Below are positions 1 to 11,586 of a stretch of 32,460 nucleotides of DNA, in pieces. Source of the stretch: Betaproteobacteria bacterium (GTDB lineage: Bacteria > Pseudomonadota > Gammaproteobacteria > Burkholderiales > Burkholderiaceae_C); the NCBI GenBank assembly GCA_010030205.1, contig RGQD01000015.1, positions 1 to 32,460 of the forward strand, given 5' to 3'. The stretch's first letter is position 1. Each line of letters begins with the position of its first letter. The notes beneath the pieces are model-generated. The model saw only the letters and a list, made by a program, of their open reading frames with translations. It was not told the DNA's origin and made no database searches. A program made the translations under genes and the position numbers.

Positions 1-953
<953 letters not shown>

Positions 954-1244
954 TTACTTGGCGACGACAGCGAAGAGGTCTTCTTCGCGCATGACCAGCA
1001 ACTCATCGCCATCGACCTTGACGGTCTGGCCCGAGTATTTGCCGAACAGCACGCGGTCGCCGACCGCAACGTTCAGGACGATGAAATCGCCCTTGTCGTT
1101 GCGCTTGCCCGGGCCGACGGCCAAGACTTCACCCTGATCGGGCTTTTCGGCGGCGTTGTCGGGGATGACGATGCCAGAGGCGGTCTTGGTTTCTTGTTCA
1201 AGACGCTTGACGATCACGCGATCGTGCAAAGGACGAAGTTTCAT
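954..1244 (-). CDS. groES: Co-chaperonin GroES
   Basis: 10-kDa heptameric lid of the GroEL chaperonin. The 96-residue product begins [18 protein letters not shown] and contains the GroES signatures [19 protein letters not shown] (mobile-loop side) and [17 protein letters not shown], ending in [10 protein letters not shown], which is full family length. A strong AAGGAG ribosome-binding site lies 6 bases before the ATG on the minus strand. It is the first gene of the groESL operon, about 100 bases downstream of the CIRCE operator. Confidence 0.98.
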   Translation of the reverse strand: MKLRPLHDRVIVKRLEQETKTASGIVIPDNAAEKPDQGEVLAVGPGKRNDKGDFIVLNVAVGDRVLFGKYSGQTVKVDGDELLVMREEDLFAVVAK

Positions 1245-1343
1245 TCGTATCTCCTTGGGAGTTCAGTCAAATGGGCACGCGGCTGAAGCGCCAGCACCCC
1301 ATCACATGCATGAAACCGAGGCCCGGCGGCGCCGGCTCGGTTG

Positions 1344-1370
1344 TTAGCACTCATCAACGCCGAGTGCTAG
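1344..1370. promoter_or_regulatory. CIRCE operator (HrcA binding site)
   Basis: TTAGCACTC (1344-1352), a nine-base spacer, then GAGTGCTAG (1362-1370). This is the canonical CIRCE architecture TTAGCACTC-N9-GAGTGCTAA with one changed terminal base. It sits immediately downstream of the -10 box of the groESL promoter, where bound HrcA would block transcription. HrcA control is inferred from the motif; hrcA itself is not in the window. Confidence 0.93.
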
Positions 1371-1376
1371 CAATCA

Positions 1377-1404
1377 ATTATAGAGCTGAAGTCCGACATT
1401 TCAA
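1377..1404 (-). promoter_or_regulatory. groESL promoter (TTGAAA-N16-TATAAT)
   Basis: On the minus strand TTGAAA (1399-1404) and TATAAT (1377-1382) are separated by 16 bases, a near-consensus sigma-70 promoter directed at groES. The base before the -35 box makes it CTTGAAA, which also equals the heat-shock sigma-32 -35 consensus. The matching sigma-32 -10 (CCCATNT-like) is only partly present. The CIRCE element lies just downstream. Confidence 0.8.
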
Positions 1405-1491
1405 GAGCTTTGATACGGGCCTTGCTTGCCAATTCCGTCGCTGTTGCGTGCGCTTGTTCCCGCACCGCATGCGGGTCAGCGCTGCCGGCAG

Positions 1492-1698
1492 TCAGTCGGG
1501 CAGCGTGTCGTCGGCCTCGGGGCTTGGCGCGACCTCGACCCGGTAGCGCTCGTTCGCCCAGGCGCCCAAGTCGACGCCGCGGCAGCGCTCGCTGCAGAAG
1601 GGGCGCCAGGCGTTCTGGGCTGCGAACAGCGCTGGCCTGCCGCAAGTCGGGCACGGCACACGGCGCGCTTCGGGCTGCACCGACTCGGTCACGTGCAA
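1492..1698 (-). CDS. yacG: DNA gyrase inhibitor YacG, zinc-binding
   Basis: Small cytoplasmic zinc protein, described in E. coli as binding GyrB and inhibiting gyrase. The 68-residue product has the four-cysteine zinc site CPTCG (C16, C19) and CSERCR (C35, C39), then the family tail GVDLGAWANERYRV. Its start overlaps the end of zapD by ten bases, so the two are translationally coupled. This is the usual coaE-zapD-yacG order in betaproteobacteria. Length and cysteine spacing fit the family. Confidence 0.92.
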   Translation of the reverse strand: MHVTESVQPEARRVPCPTCGRPALFAAQNAWRPFCSERCRGVDLGAWANERYRVEVAPSPEADDTLPD

Positions 1699-2444
1699 AG
1701 TGTCAGCTCGAACGCCATGTCGACAGCTTCTGGCCGCAAGCGCCCCTCGGCGTCGGTCCGCATCAGCCGCACTGACACCATCAGCCGGTGCCCGGTGATC
1801 TCGGGCACCAGTTCGTCGCCACCGTCGATGCGCAACCTCAGCAATTGGTAGGTTCGCCCGGCAGGCAGGCTTTGCTGGAACTGCCCGCCGTTGCTCATCA
1901 CCTTGTGTGGCACGCCGGTGTCGCGCAGCAGTTGCAGCAGGGTGTGCAGCGCTTCGGCCAGTGGCGCCAGCGTGTCAAGCCAGGTCTTCAGGTCGGCACT
2001 GCGCCGGGCCGGCAGGCGTTGCTGCCAGGCGTGGTAAGCCGGCAGATCGAAGCCACAGGTTCCGGCCGGGATGCTGATGCGGCTTCGCACACTGGCAAGC
2101 CACTCATGGCCGGCCAGTGACTGACCCGCCTTGCCCTGCTGCTGGTTCAGGCCGGTGACCGCATGGTCGATGCGCTCGATCACTGCGTCGAGCGCGGCCT
2201 GCGACACCTGTGGGTTGCTGCGATAGGCAGTGAACAGCGCTTTGTGGCGCTCGAGTTCTTTGAGCAGGTCGGGCTTGAGTTCGGCGCGCGAGGCGAGGTC
2301 GAAGATCTCGAACATCGTCACCAGTGCGAAATGGTGGTCGACCGCGGTGTCGCGGGGCACCAACTGGTCGAGCCTGTCGAACAGATGTTCGAGCCGCAGC
2401 ATGGTGCGGACGCTCTCGTTGAATGGGTGCTCGTATAAGACCAA
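1689..2444 (-). CDS. zapD: Cell division protein ZapD
   Basis: FtsZ-bundling factor acting at the Z-ring in the cytoplasm. The 251-residue protein starts VLYEHPFNESVRTMLRLE, matching the ZapD (YacF) N-terminus MILYEYPFNERIRT position for position, and has the conserved later stretch AGTCGFDLPAYHAWQQ. Because the family N-terminus lines up exactly, the start is the TTG at 2442-2444 rather than an internal ATG; only a weak GAGAG precedes it. It lies between coaE (130-base gap) and yacG (ten-base overlap). Confidence 0.93.
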   Translation of the reverse strand: MVLYEHPFNESVRTMLRLEHLFDRLDQLVPRDTAVDHHFALVTMFEIFDLASRAELKPDLLKELERHKALFTAYRSNPQVSQAALDAVIERIDHAVTGLNQQQGKAGQSLAGHEWLASVRSRISIPAGTCGFDLPAYHAWQQRLPARRSADLKTWLDTLAPLAEALHTLLQLLRDTGVPHKVMSNGGQFQQSLPAGRTYQLLRLRIDGGDELVPEITGHRLMVSVRLMRTDAEGRLRPEAVDMAFELTLCT

Positions 2445-2527
2445 GGCGCGCTCTCTCGTCAGGCGTCCACTGCATCGGGCCGCAGGCTGTGGCTTGATTG
2501 TTTCACAGCGGCCGAGTCGGACTGGCT

Positions 2528-2564
2528 TCAGGCCGGCCTGAGGCCTGGGAACAGGCCTGGGAAC
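2528..2564. repeat. 14-bp palindrome followed by a tandem 12-mer between coaE and zapD
   Basis: TCAGGCC/GGCCTGA at 2528-2541 is a perfect palindrome. It runs into two adjacent copies of AGGCCTGGGAAC (2541-2552 and 2553-2564). The group lies in the 130-base gap between coaE and zapD, which otherwise appears empty. There is no T-run on either strand, so it is not an obvious terminator. Confidence 0.75.
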
Positions 2565-2574
2565 TGGTCTGCCA

Positions 2575-3195
2575 TCAGCCCATTGCCCAGATCGCCCACA
2601 GCGAGGCTAGCTCTTCGGCCAGCGCCTCGGGCGTCAGACCGTCGTTGAAGATCACCGCATCGGCGATGGCGCGCCGGGCTTCGCGGCTGGCCTGTTGCGC
2701 GATCACGCGCTCGACTTGGTCCGACGACCAGCCTGAGCGCGCCATCACGCGCTGCACCTGGGTCTGGGCGCTGCAGTCGACCACCAGGATGCGTTCGCAG
2801 CGATGGCGCCAGGGGCTGGCCGCTGTGAGCAAGGGGACGTCGAACACGACCACCGCGCCCCGTGCATGTGCCAGGGTGGCCTGACGCATGGCCTCGTCGC
2901 CAATCATCGGATGCAGGATTTTTTCCAGCGCCTGCTTGGCCTTTGCGTCGGCAAACACCAGTTGGCGCATCCGCGCCCGGTCCAGCGCACCGTCGGCGCC
3001 TGCCACCTCTTCGCCGAAGCGCTGGCGCAGCGCCGGCATCGCGGGACCGAAAGGCGCCGTCAGGCTGTGGGCGATGGCATCGGTGTCGACCAGCGCCGCG
3101 CCGTGTGCCACCAGCAGCGCAGCGACCGTGCTCTTGCCGCTACCGATACCGCCGGTCAGGCCGACCGCACGGGCCGCTGCTGGAATGTTGTTCAT
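2575..3195 (-). CDS. coaE: Dephospho-CoA kinase
   Basis: Last step of coenzyme A synthesis: ATP-dependent 3'-phosphorylation of dephospho-CoA in the cytoplasm. The protein has the P-loop GLTGGIGSGKST near residue 20, the substrate-site motif LVDTDAIAHSLT, and HPMIGDEA and VFDVPLL further on, all typical of CoaE. I chose the ATG at 3193-3195 because it overlaps the pilD stop as ATGA. An in-frame GTG twelve bases upstream (3205-3207) would add MARA and is possible. It sits directly after pilD, as in many beta- and gammaproteobacteria. Confidence 0.95.
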   Translation of the reverse strand: MNNIPAAARAVGLTGGIGSGKSTVAALLVAHGAALVDTDAIAHSLTAPFGPAMPALRQRFGEEVAGADGALDRARMRQLVFADAKAKQALEKILHPMIGDEAMRQATLAHARGAVVVFDVPLLTAASPWRHRCERILVVDCSAQTQVQRVMARSGWSSDQVERVIAQQASREARRAIADAVIFNDGLTPEALAEELASLWAIWAMG

Positions 3196-4136
3196 AGCCC
3201 GGGCCACATTCTGTTGAGTTGGGTGCCAAAAAACAGCGCTGCCATGCCACCGCCAGCCAGGAACGGGCCGAAAGGGATGGGCGCATTGCGGCCATGGCCG
3301 CGGGCGACGATCATGAAGATGCCCACCACAGCGCCGACCGCCGACGACAGCAGGATGATCGAGGGCAGCGCCTGCCAGCCCAGCAGTGCACCCAGGCCAG
3401 CCAGCAGTTTAAAGTCGCCCTCGGCCATGCCTTGCATGCCACGCAGCAGTTTGTAGCAGAACGCCACGGCCCACAGCGACCCATAGCCGAACATCGCGCC
3501 CAGCGCGGAATCGACCAGTGTCACCGGTGTCCACTGCAGCCAGGCTGCAGCCAGTCCCAGACCGACCAAGGGCAGCGTCAGGTCATCGGGCAGCAGCGTC
3601 GTGTCGAGGTCGATGAAGGCGGCGGCTACCAGCAAGGACAGTGCCACGCAGTACACCACCGTGCCGCAAGTCGGGCCGGCCAGCATCGCTGCTGCGGCGA
3701 ACAGCGCCCCGGTGAGGGCTTCGACCAATGGATAGCGCAGCGAGATCCGTTTGCCGCAGGCCGCGCATTTGCCGCCCAGGCGCAGCCACCCGATCAGCGG
3801 GATGTTCTCGTGCCAGGCGAGTTGATGGCCGCAATGCGGGCACCGCGAGCGAGGCCGCGACAGGCTCAACGCTGGCAGTTGCGCCAACTCGCTGGCCAGC
3901 GACCGGCCTTGGCCCGCGAGTTCGGCGCATCGCGGTGCGCCGCAACCCAACACCCGGTCCATCGCGGCATCGTCCTGCAGATAGCCCGCGACATCGCCCA
4001 GCCATTCGCGCTCCAGCATCGGTGGCAGGCGATGTATCACCACGTTGAGAAAGCTGCCGATCACCAGGCCCAGCAAGCCGAACACCCAGGGCGACAGCAG
4101 CCATTGCATGAGACTGGGGTCTGTCGTCATCGCCAT
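3192..4136 (-). CDS. pilD: Prepilin peptidase / N-methyltransferase PilD
   Basis: Inner-membrane aspartyl protease that cleaves prepilin leader peptides and N-methylates the new end. The 314-residue protein begins with a hydrophobic segment containing IGSFLNVVIHRLP. It has the cytoplasmic zinc-type cysteine pairs CPHC (99, 102) and CAAC (124, 127), then multiple membrane segments. The two catalytic aspartates are expected in DLDTTLLPDDLTLPL and in the GDFKLLAGLG motif. A loop near residues 50-90 with CGAPRC is somewhat longer than in many homologues. Its ATG abuts the pilC stop codon, so pilB-pilC-pilD-coaE form one transcription unit. Confidence 0.96.
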   Translation of the reverse strand: MAMTTDPSLMQWLLSPWVFGLLGLVIGSFLNVVIHRLPPMLEREWLGDVAGYLQDDAAMDRVLGCGAPRCAELAGQGRSLASELAQLPALSLSRPRSRCPHCGHQLAWHENIPLIGWLRLGGKCAACGKRISLRYPLVEALTGALFAAAAMLAGPTCGTVVYCVALSLLVAAAFIDLDTTLLPDDLTLPLVGLGLAAAWLQWTPVTLVDSALGAMFGYGSLWAVAFCYKLLRGMQGMAEGDFKLLAGLGALLGWQALPSIILLSSAVGAVVGIFMIVARGHGRNAPIPFGPFLAGGGMAALFFGTQLNRMWPGL

Positions 4137-5351
4137 TCAGACCACCGAGCCGATCTTGAAGATCGGCAGATACATCGCGACGACGATGCCGCCGATGATG
4201 GTGCCCAGGATCACGATGATGATCGGCTCCATCAGGCTTGACAAACCCTTGACCATGTCATCGACCTCCTCTTCGTAGAACTCGGCCGCCTTGGCCAGCA
4301 TATGGTCTAGCGCGCCCGATTCCTCGCCGATCGACGACATCTGGATCACCATGTTTGGAAAAACGCCGGTGCCCTGCATCGCCGTGGTCAAGGCACTGCC
4401 GGTCGACACATCGCGCTGGATCATCCGGGTGGCCTGCGCGTAGACCGCATTGCCCGCCGCACCACCCACTGAGTCGAGCGCCTCGACCAGCGGGACTCCG
4501 GCGGCGAACATCGTCGACAGTGTGCGGGTCCAGCGCGCGACCACCGATTTGTTGATCAATACACCGAATATCGGCAGGCGTAGCAGCAGGCGGTCCATCA
4601 CCATCTGCATTTTTTCTGACCGCCGCCAACTCTGCATGAACAGGTAGCCGCCGCCTATCAGTCCACCAAAAATGAAGGGCCAGGTGGCGACGAAGAACTC
4701 CGACATCGCGATCACCAGCAGCGTGGGTGCAGGCAGGTCGGCGCCGAAGGAGCTGAACACCTCCTTGAAGGCTGGGATCACCTTGACCATGATGACCACC
4801 ACCACCACGAATGCCACCACCAGCACCGCGACCGGGTACATCAGCGCTGCCTTGATCTTGCTTTTCAGCGCCAGTGTCTTCTCCTGGTAAATCGCCAGGC
4901 GTTCGAGCAGCGCTTCCAGGATGCCGCCGGTCTCGCCCGCCTCGATCAGGTTGCAGTACAGCGCATCGAACTGCATCGGGTGCTTGCGGAACGCTGCCGA
5001 CAGACTGGTACCAGTCTCAACATCGGACCGGATGTTGCCCAGCAATTGGGTCAGTCTAGGGTTGGTGGCGCCGCGGCCGACGATGTCAAAGGACTGCAGC
5101 AGCGGTACACCGGCTTTCATCATCGTAGCGAGTTGGCGTGTGAACAGCGCGATGTCGCGCGGCTTCACGGCGCTGCCGCCACTGGTTCGGCGCTTTTTGA
5201 CCTTGGTCAGCAGGATGCCTTGGCGCCTCAGGCTGGCGCTGACGGCGGCCTCGCCACCAGCGCGGATTTCGCCGCGCAAAATCTTGCCGTTCTTGTCCCG
5301 ACCTTCCCATTCGAAGACCAGTTCTTTGATGTTTCTTGCGGCGGTCGCCAT
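4137..5351 (-). CDS. pilC: Type IV pilus inner-membrane platform protein PilC
   Basis: Polytopic membrane protein that couples the PilB and PilT motors to pilin assembly. The 404 residues contain two repeated T2SSF domains, each followed by membrane helices: the first starts around RDIALFTRQLATMMKAGVPL and the second around VVARWTRTLSTMFAAGVPLV. The final helix is MEPIIIVILGTIIGGIVVAMYLPIF, as in other PilC/GspF proteins. The ATG at 5349-5351 has a GGAG box close upstream. It lies 67 bases after pilB and runs directly into pilD. Confidence 0.96.
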   Translation of the reverse strand: MATAARNIKELVFEWEGRDKNGKILRGEIRAGGEAAVSASLRRQGILLTKVKKRRTSGGSAVKPRDIALFTRQLATMMKAGVPLLQSFDIVGRGATNPRLTQLLGNIRSDVETGTSLSAAFRKHPMQFDALYCNLIEAGETGGILEALLERLAIYQEKTLALKSKIKAALMYPVAVLVVAFVVVVVIMVKVIPAFKEVFSSFGADLPAPTLLVIAMSEFFVATWPFIFGGLIGGGYLFMQSWRRSEKMQMVMDRLLLRLPIFGVLINKSVVARWTRTLSTMFAAGVPLVEALDSVGGAAGNAVYAQATRMIQRDVSTGSALTTAMQGTGVFPNMVIQMSSIGEESGALDHMLAKAAEFYEEEVDDMVKGLSSLMEPIIIVILGTIIGGIVVAMYLPIFKIGSVV

Positions 5352-5418
5352 GCTTGCTCCGGGGCTTGCGCGGCACGGCGCCTGAATCAGGCACTGCGCG
5401 ACGATTTCAACAAGTGTT

Positions 5419-7134
5419 TCACAGGTTGGTGACGGCGATCACCTCTTCGAGCGATGTGACGCCGGCCCTTACCTTGACCAGACCCGATTGACGCAAGTCG
5501 CGCACGCCGTCAGTTCTTGCCTGGTCTGCAATGTCCATCGCCGTGCCTTCGGTCAGGATGATTCGCTGCAACGCGGCAGTGATCGGCATCACCTGATACA
5601 GCCCGACTCGTCCCTTGAACCCGTTGTTGCAAGCCGCACAGCCGACCGCACGAAACGGCTTCCAGGCGCCGTCCAGGTCTTCGGGCGCGAAGCCGGCGCG
5701 CAGCATGGCTTCGCGTGGGTAGTCGGCCGGGGTCTTGCAGTTCTCGCACAGCCTGCGCGCCAGGCGTTGGGCGGTGATCAGGATCACGCTGGAGGCGATG
5801 TTGAACGGTGCCACGCCCATGTTCAGCAGGCGCGTCAGCGTGGTTGGCGCATCGTTGGTGTGCAAGGTGCTCATTACCATGTGGCCGGTCTGGGCGGCCT
5901 TGATCGCGATGTCTGCGGTCTCGAGATCACGGATCTCGCCGACCATGATGATGTCGGGGTCTTGGCGCAGAAATGATTTGAGCGCGACCGAGAAGGTCAT
6001 GCCGGCGCGCTCGTTGACATTGACCTGGTTGACGCCGGGCAGATTGATTTCGGCCGGGTCTTCGACGGTGGAGATGTTGACGCCGGGCTGGTTCAGGATG
6101 TTTAGGCAGCTGTAGAGCGATACCGTCTTGCCTGAACCCGTCGGGCCGGTGACCAGGACCATGCCGTAGGGCCGCGTGATGGCGGCCATCAGCCGCTCTT
6201 TCTCGGCTCTCTCGTAACCCAGGGCCTCGATGCCGACCTTGGCCGATGACGGGTCGAGAATCCGGATCACGATCTTCTCGCCGAACAGCGTGGGCAGTGT
6301 GGAGACTCGAAAGTCGATCGCCTTGGCGCCGAACTTCATCCTCATGCGGCCGTCCTGCGGCACGCGCTTTTCCGAGATGTCGAGCCGGCTGATGACCTTG
6401 ATCCGCGACGCGAGCTTCTCTTTGATCGCGATGGGCGGCTGCGTGATCTCGCGCAACTCGCCGTCGACCCGGAACCGCACCCGGTAGCTGTACTCGTAGG
6501 GCTCGAAGTGCAGGTCGGAAGCGCGCATGTTGATCGCGTCGATCAGCATCTTCTGCAAGAAGCGCACCACTGGCGCGTCTTCGACCTCTGAAACCAGTTC
6601 GGCGGCCTCTGCGGCACCGGCGTCCTCGGTGACGTCGAATTCGAAGTCTTCGGCGGTCAGTGCATCCAGCGTCTCGGTGGCGGAGTGACCTCTCGCTTCG
6701 ATGATGCGTGCGAGCTTGTCGTACTCGACGATCACCCACTCGGGCGAAAGCTGGGTGGCGAACTTGATGCGCTCTACCGCTTCTTGGTCGGTCGGGTCGG
6801 CACCGCCGATGAACAGCCGATTGCCTCGCCGACCCAGCATTACAAGCTGGTATTGAAGGCTCAGCTTGGCATCGACCAAGCCTTTGGGCAGTTGACTCTG
6901 ATCGATCGCTGAAAGGTCTAGCAGCGGCAAGGCCAACGACAGCGACAGTTGATGCGCCAGATCGAAAGCCGAGACAGCGCCCGACGCAATCACCGCACCG
7001 ATGAAGCTGATCTTGCGGTCTCGCGCAGACTTGGCCAAGTCTTGCGCCGCCCTGTTGCTGAGCTTGCCGGCGTGCACCAAGACCCTCGCGACGCCTGAGA
7101 GGGATGGTTGCGGGGTGTCGACCGAGGTTTCCAA
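5419..7134 (-). CDS. pilB: Type IV pilus assembly ATPase PilB
   Basis: Hexameric cytoplasmic ATPase that powers pilus extension. The 571-residue protein has the T2SSE N-terminal domain, the catalytic core with Walker A GPTGSGKT, Asp box and Walker B region DPDIIMVGEIRDLETA, His box STLHTNDAPTTL, and the tetracysteine metal site CENC...CAAC near the C-terminus. No in-frame ATG or GTG lies between the upstream stop and the conserved N-terminus, so the start is the TTG at 7132-7134. No clear Shine-Dalgarno is visible. It heads the pilB-pilC-pilD-coaE-zapD-yacG series. Confidence 0.96.
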   Translation of the reverse strand: METSVDTPQPSLSGVARVLVHAGKLSNRAAQDLAKSARDRKISFIGAVIASGAVSAFDLAHQLSLSLALPLLDLSAIDQSQLPKGLVDAKLSLQYQLVMLGRRGNRLFIGGADPTDQEAVERIKFATQLSPEWVIVEYDKLARIIEARGHSATETLDALTAEDFEFDVTEDAGAAEAAELVSEVEDAPVVRFLQKMLIDAINMRASDLHFEPYEYSYRVRFRVDGELREITQPPIAIKEKLASRIKVISRLDISEKRVPQDGRMRMKFGAKAIDFRVSTLPTLFGEKIVIRILDPSSAKVGIEALGYERAEKERLMAAITRPYGMVLVTGPTGSGKTVSLYSCLNILNQPGVNISTVEDPAEINLPGVNQVNVNERAGMTFSVALKSFLRQDPDIIMVGEIRDLETADIAIKAAQTGHMVMSTLHTNDAPTTLTRLLNMGVAPFNIASSVILITAQRLARRLCENCKTPADYPREAMLRAGFAPEDLDGAWKPFRAVGCAACNNGFKGRVGLYQVMPITAALQRIILTEGTAMDIADQARTDGVRDLRQSGLVKVRAGVTSLEEVIAVTNL

Positions 7135-7307
7135 AGCGGGACAGTGTTCTCGCGGCGTGCCGATTTCAGCATCATCGCCTGTCGAGTCGTCGCTGTAACC
7201 CCAAGATCGGTGGCAATACCGGGCTTGTTTCTAGGCTAGCGCTCGCATCGCGAGGTCTGCAACCGGTGTTTCTGTCAGCGAGCGGATGACTGCTTGACGC
7301 AAGATCT

Positions 7308-7384
7308 TGGTCGGGGTGAGAGGATTCGAACCTCCGGCCTCTACGTCCCGAACGTAGCGCTCTACCAGGCTAAGCTACACCCCG
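7308..7384 (-). tRNA. tRNA-Pro (anticodon CGG)
   Basis: Minus-strand cloverleaf of 77 bases including the encoded CCA. The acceptor stem pairs CGGGGTG with CACCCCG. The anticodon arm is CTACG-TTCGGGA-CGTAG, giving anticodon CGG. The T arm is CCGGAGG-type with loop TTCGAAT. The discriminator base is A. It lies between ispB and pilB on the same strand as both. Confidence 0.97.
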
Positions 7385-7431
7385 ATTGGGCTTTTCACGC
7401 CGTTGCCGGTGTGGCCCGAATATCTATCTGT

Positions 7432-8409
7432 TTAGAAATTTCTCTCTACCGAGCTAGCCAATAATTCTAGCAGAGCCTTTCGCGCGCTCGTGTCGGGCAG
7501 CGCAGAAAGCGCTGCGCTGGCCTTGTCGGCTTCGGCCCTGGCGGCCTCGCGGGTGGCTTGCAGTGCGCCAGTGCGCCGCACGATGGTCAGGATGTCGTCT
7601 AGTCTTGATGTGTGCCCATGTTCGATGGCGTGTCGCATCAGTTGCCGCTCATCGTCGCTGCATCTGGCCATGGCCAACAGCAGCGGCAAGGTGGGTTTGC
7701 CTTCGCGCAGATCATCCCCGACCGTCTTGCCCATGGACAAGGCGTCTCCCTCGTAGTCGAGCAGGTCGTCAACCAACTGGAAAGCTGTGCCGAGCGAGCG
7801 GCCAAAGTCTGCGCAGGCCTCTTCCACGGCATCTCCGGCGTCTGCCAACACGGCACCCAAGCGGGCGCTGGCTTCAAACAGCTTGGCGGTCTTGTATCTG
7901 ATCACCCGCAAGTAGTCCTCCACGCTCAAGTCCGGGTCTCGCATATTCATCAACTGCAGCACCTCGCCTTCGGCGATCACATTGGTCGCTTCGGCCAGAA
8001 CCTCGAGCACGCGCATGCGGTTCACATCCACCATCATCTGAAAGGCGCGTGAGTACAAGAAATCGCCAACCAGCACGCTGGCTGCATTGCCGAACATCGC
8101 GTTGGCGGTTTGGCGGCCGCGCCGCAGCGCGGACTCGTCGACCACATCGTCGTGCAGCAGGGTGGCCGTGTGGATGAATTCGACTGCGGCGGCGAGCTCG
8201 AAACGCTCAGCGCCGGCGAAGCCTAGCGCTTCGGAGAACATCAACACCAATCGCGGTCGGATTCTCTTGCCGCCAGCGTTGACGATGTAATGCGAGATCT
8301 GGTTGATCAGCGCCACATCGGAGTTCAGGCGCTGGCCGATCACGCGATCGACTTGCAGCATGTCGGCGGCCATCGGGTCAACAGCCACAGGTTTTTGGGT
8401 TTCAATCAA
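7432..8409 (-). CDS. ispB: Polyprenyl (octaprenyl) diphosphate synthase
   Basis: Elongates farnesyl diphosphate with isopentenyl units to make the ubiquinone side chain. The 325-residue product has both aspartate-rich motifs of trans-prenyltransferases: LLHDDVVDESALRRG (D87, D88, D91) and FQLVDDLLDYEGD. It also has GGKRIRPRLVL, which binds isopentenyl diphosphate. The longest frame starts at a TTG (8407-8409); an in-frame ATG at 8371-8373 (MAADMLQVD) is a plausible alternative. It is divergent from rplU, a common arrangement. Exact chain length (C40 or other) is inferred from family, not seen. Confidence 0.93.
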   Translation of the reverse strand: MIETQKPVAVDPMAADMLQVDRVIGQRLNSDVALINQISHYIVNAGGKRIRPRLVLMFSEALGFAGAERFELAAAVEFIHTATLLHDDVVDESALRRGRQTANAMFGNAASVLVGDFLYSRAFQMMVDVNRMRVLEVLAEATNVIAEGEVLQLMNMRDPDLSVEDYLRVIRYKTAKLFEASARLGAVLADAGDAVEEACADFGRSLGTAFQLVDDLLDYEGDALSMGKTVGDDLREGKPTLPLLLAMARCSDDERQLMRHAIEHGHTSRLDDILTIVRRTGALQATREAARAEADKASAALSALPDTSARKALLELLASSVERNF

Positions 8410-8511
8410 CGTGGGTCAGCTTCAGTGCAGCGGGAATTATAGGGAGCCTGTCATCGACCTCGGGCCGGACCGCCCGTAGCTGGCGCATTGAGCGGGATCG
8501 ACAGGGACTCC

Positions 8512-8520
8512 TGCTACAAT
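8512..8520 (+). promoter_or_regulatory. Extended -10 promoter for rplU
   Basis: TGCTACAAT is an extended -10 element (TG-N-TACAAT) 69 bases upstream of rplU. No good -35 is seen at 16-18 bases, which suits the extended -10 class. It faces the ribosomal protein operon and lies in the divergent ispB-rplU gap. Confidence 0.55.
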
Positions 8521-8589
8521 CAAAGGTTCTTTCGGCCGTGCTGGTCGATGGATGAATCATTGAAACAATCGAAGGCATCGAAGGCACAT

Positions 8590-8901
8590 ATGTACGCGCT
8601 CATAAAAACCGGTGGCAAGCAGTTCAAGGTGGCTGCCGGCGAAAAAATCAAAGTAGAACAGATAGCAGCGGACGTGGGCCAAGAGATCGTGATCGACCAG
8701 GTTCTGGCAGTCGGCAGCGGCGCAGAATTGACGATCGGGACTCCCTTGGTGGCCGGCGCGACAGTGACAGCCACTGTTTTGTCGCACGGCAAGCACGACA
8801 AGGTGCGCATCTTCAAGATGCGCCGCCGCAAGCACTATCAACGGCACGGCGGCCATCGCCAGACTTACACCGAGCTGCAAATCGGCGCCATCGGCGTCTG
8901 A
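8590..8901 (+). CDS. rplU: 50S ribosomal protein L21
   Basis: Structural protein of the large ribosomal subunit that binds 23S rRNA. The 103-residue product starts [14 protein letters not shown] and includes the family signature [21 protein letters not shown] near the C-terminus. The open frame extends upstream, but the ATG at 8590 gives the universal L21 N-terminus and length. It is followed by rpmA after a 113-base gap. Confidence 0.97.
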   Translation: MYALIKTGGKQFKVAAGEKIKVEQIAADVGQEIVIDQVLAVGSGAELTIGTPLVAGATVTATVLSHGKHDKVRIFKMRRRKHYQRHGGHRQTYTELQIGAIGV

Positions 8902-9164
8902 GGCCCGCGGGCTGCCGCCTGGCGGTAGTCGTCCACCATGGGTGGGATCGAGTCAACCGGTCGAATCCGGCTTTGAACTGTTCCGGCCCTCGTCAATCAG
9001 GAGTTTTTTAAACCATGGCACAGAAAAAAGGCGGCGGCTCAACCCGCAACGGCCGCGATTCCCAACCCAAGATGCTGGGCGTCAAGGTCTACGGCGGTCA
9101 GGTCATCCCGGCTGGTTCGATCATCGTTCGTCACCCCGGCCTGAGCGTCTTCGACGCGGCTGTT

Positions 9165-9208
9165 GCCCCGCTTAGCCGGGGCCATGGCTTGAGCCCGGTT
9201 GCCGGGCT
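9165..9208. repeat. Two tandem GC hairpins inside the broken end of rpmA
   Basis: Hairpin one pairs GCCCCG (9165-9170) with CGGGGC (9177-9182). Hairpin two pairs AGCCCGG (9192-9198) with CCGGGCT (9202-9208). A third, the terminator, follows at 9219-9238. The series fills the stretch where conserved L27 codons should be. Confidence 0.8.
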
Positions 9209-9218
9209 GCGGTCATCA

Positions 9219-9241
9219 AGCCCCGGCCTGCCGGGGCTTTT
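9219..9241 (+). terminator. Rho-independent terminator after rpmA
   Basis: AGCCCCGGC (9219-9227) pairs with GCCGGGGCT (9230-9238), followed by a short T-run. It separates rplU-rpmA from obg. The altered rpmA frame reads through it, which is itself a sign that this reading frame is not native here. Confidence 0.85.
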
Positions 9242-9251
9242 GTGTTATTGA

Positions 9252-11574
<2,323 letters not shown>

Positions 11575-11586
11575 ACCAGGCTGAGG

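Larger units (their letters stand above)
9015..9251 (+). pseudogene. rpmA: 50S ribosomal protein L27, C-terminal half replaced
   Basis: The first 39 residues are a perfect L27 N-terminus ([15 protein letters not shown], then LGVKVYGGQ and AGSIIVR). After R39 the conserved body (normally RQRGTRFHPG... to a VVAA-like end, about 85 residues in total) is gone. Instead the frame reads 39 unrelated residues, through three consecutive GC hairpins and across the rho-independent terminator, stopping at 9251. The missing part is not found in the other frames down to obg. The ten bases CCCCGGCCTG occur both at the break (9134-9143) and in the terminator (9221-9230). Either the gene is truly truncated and L27 is encoded elsewhere, or the sequence was mis-assembled across the hairpins. 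Confidence 0.85.

Noticed and set aside
3219-4241. 340-codon plus-strand frame opposite pilD
   Set aside because: Shadow frame of a certain gene, no recognisable motifs.
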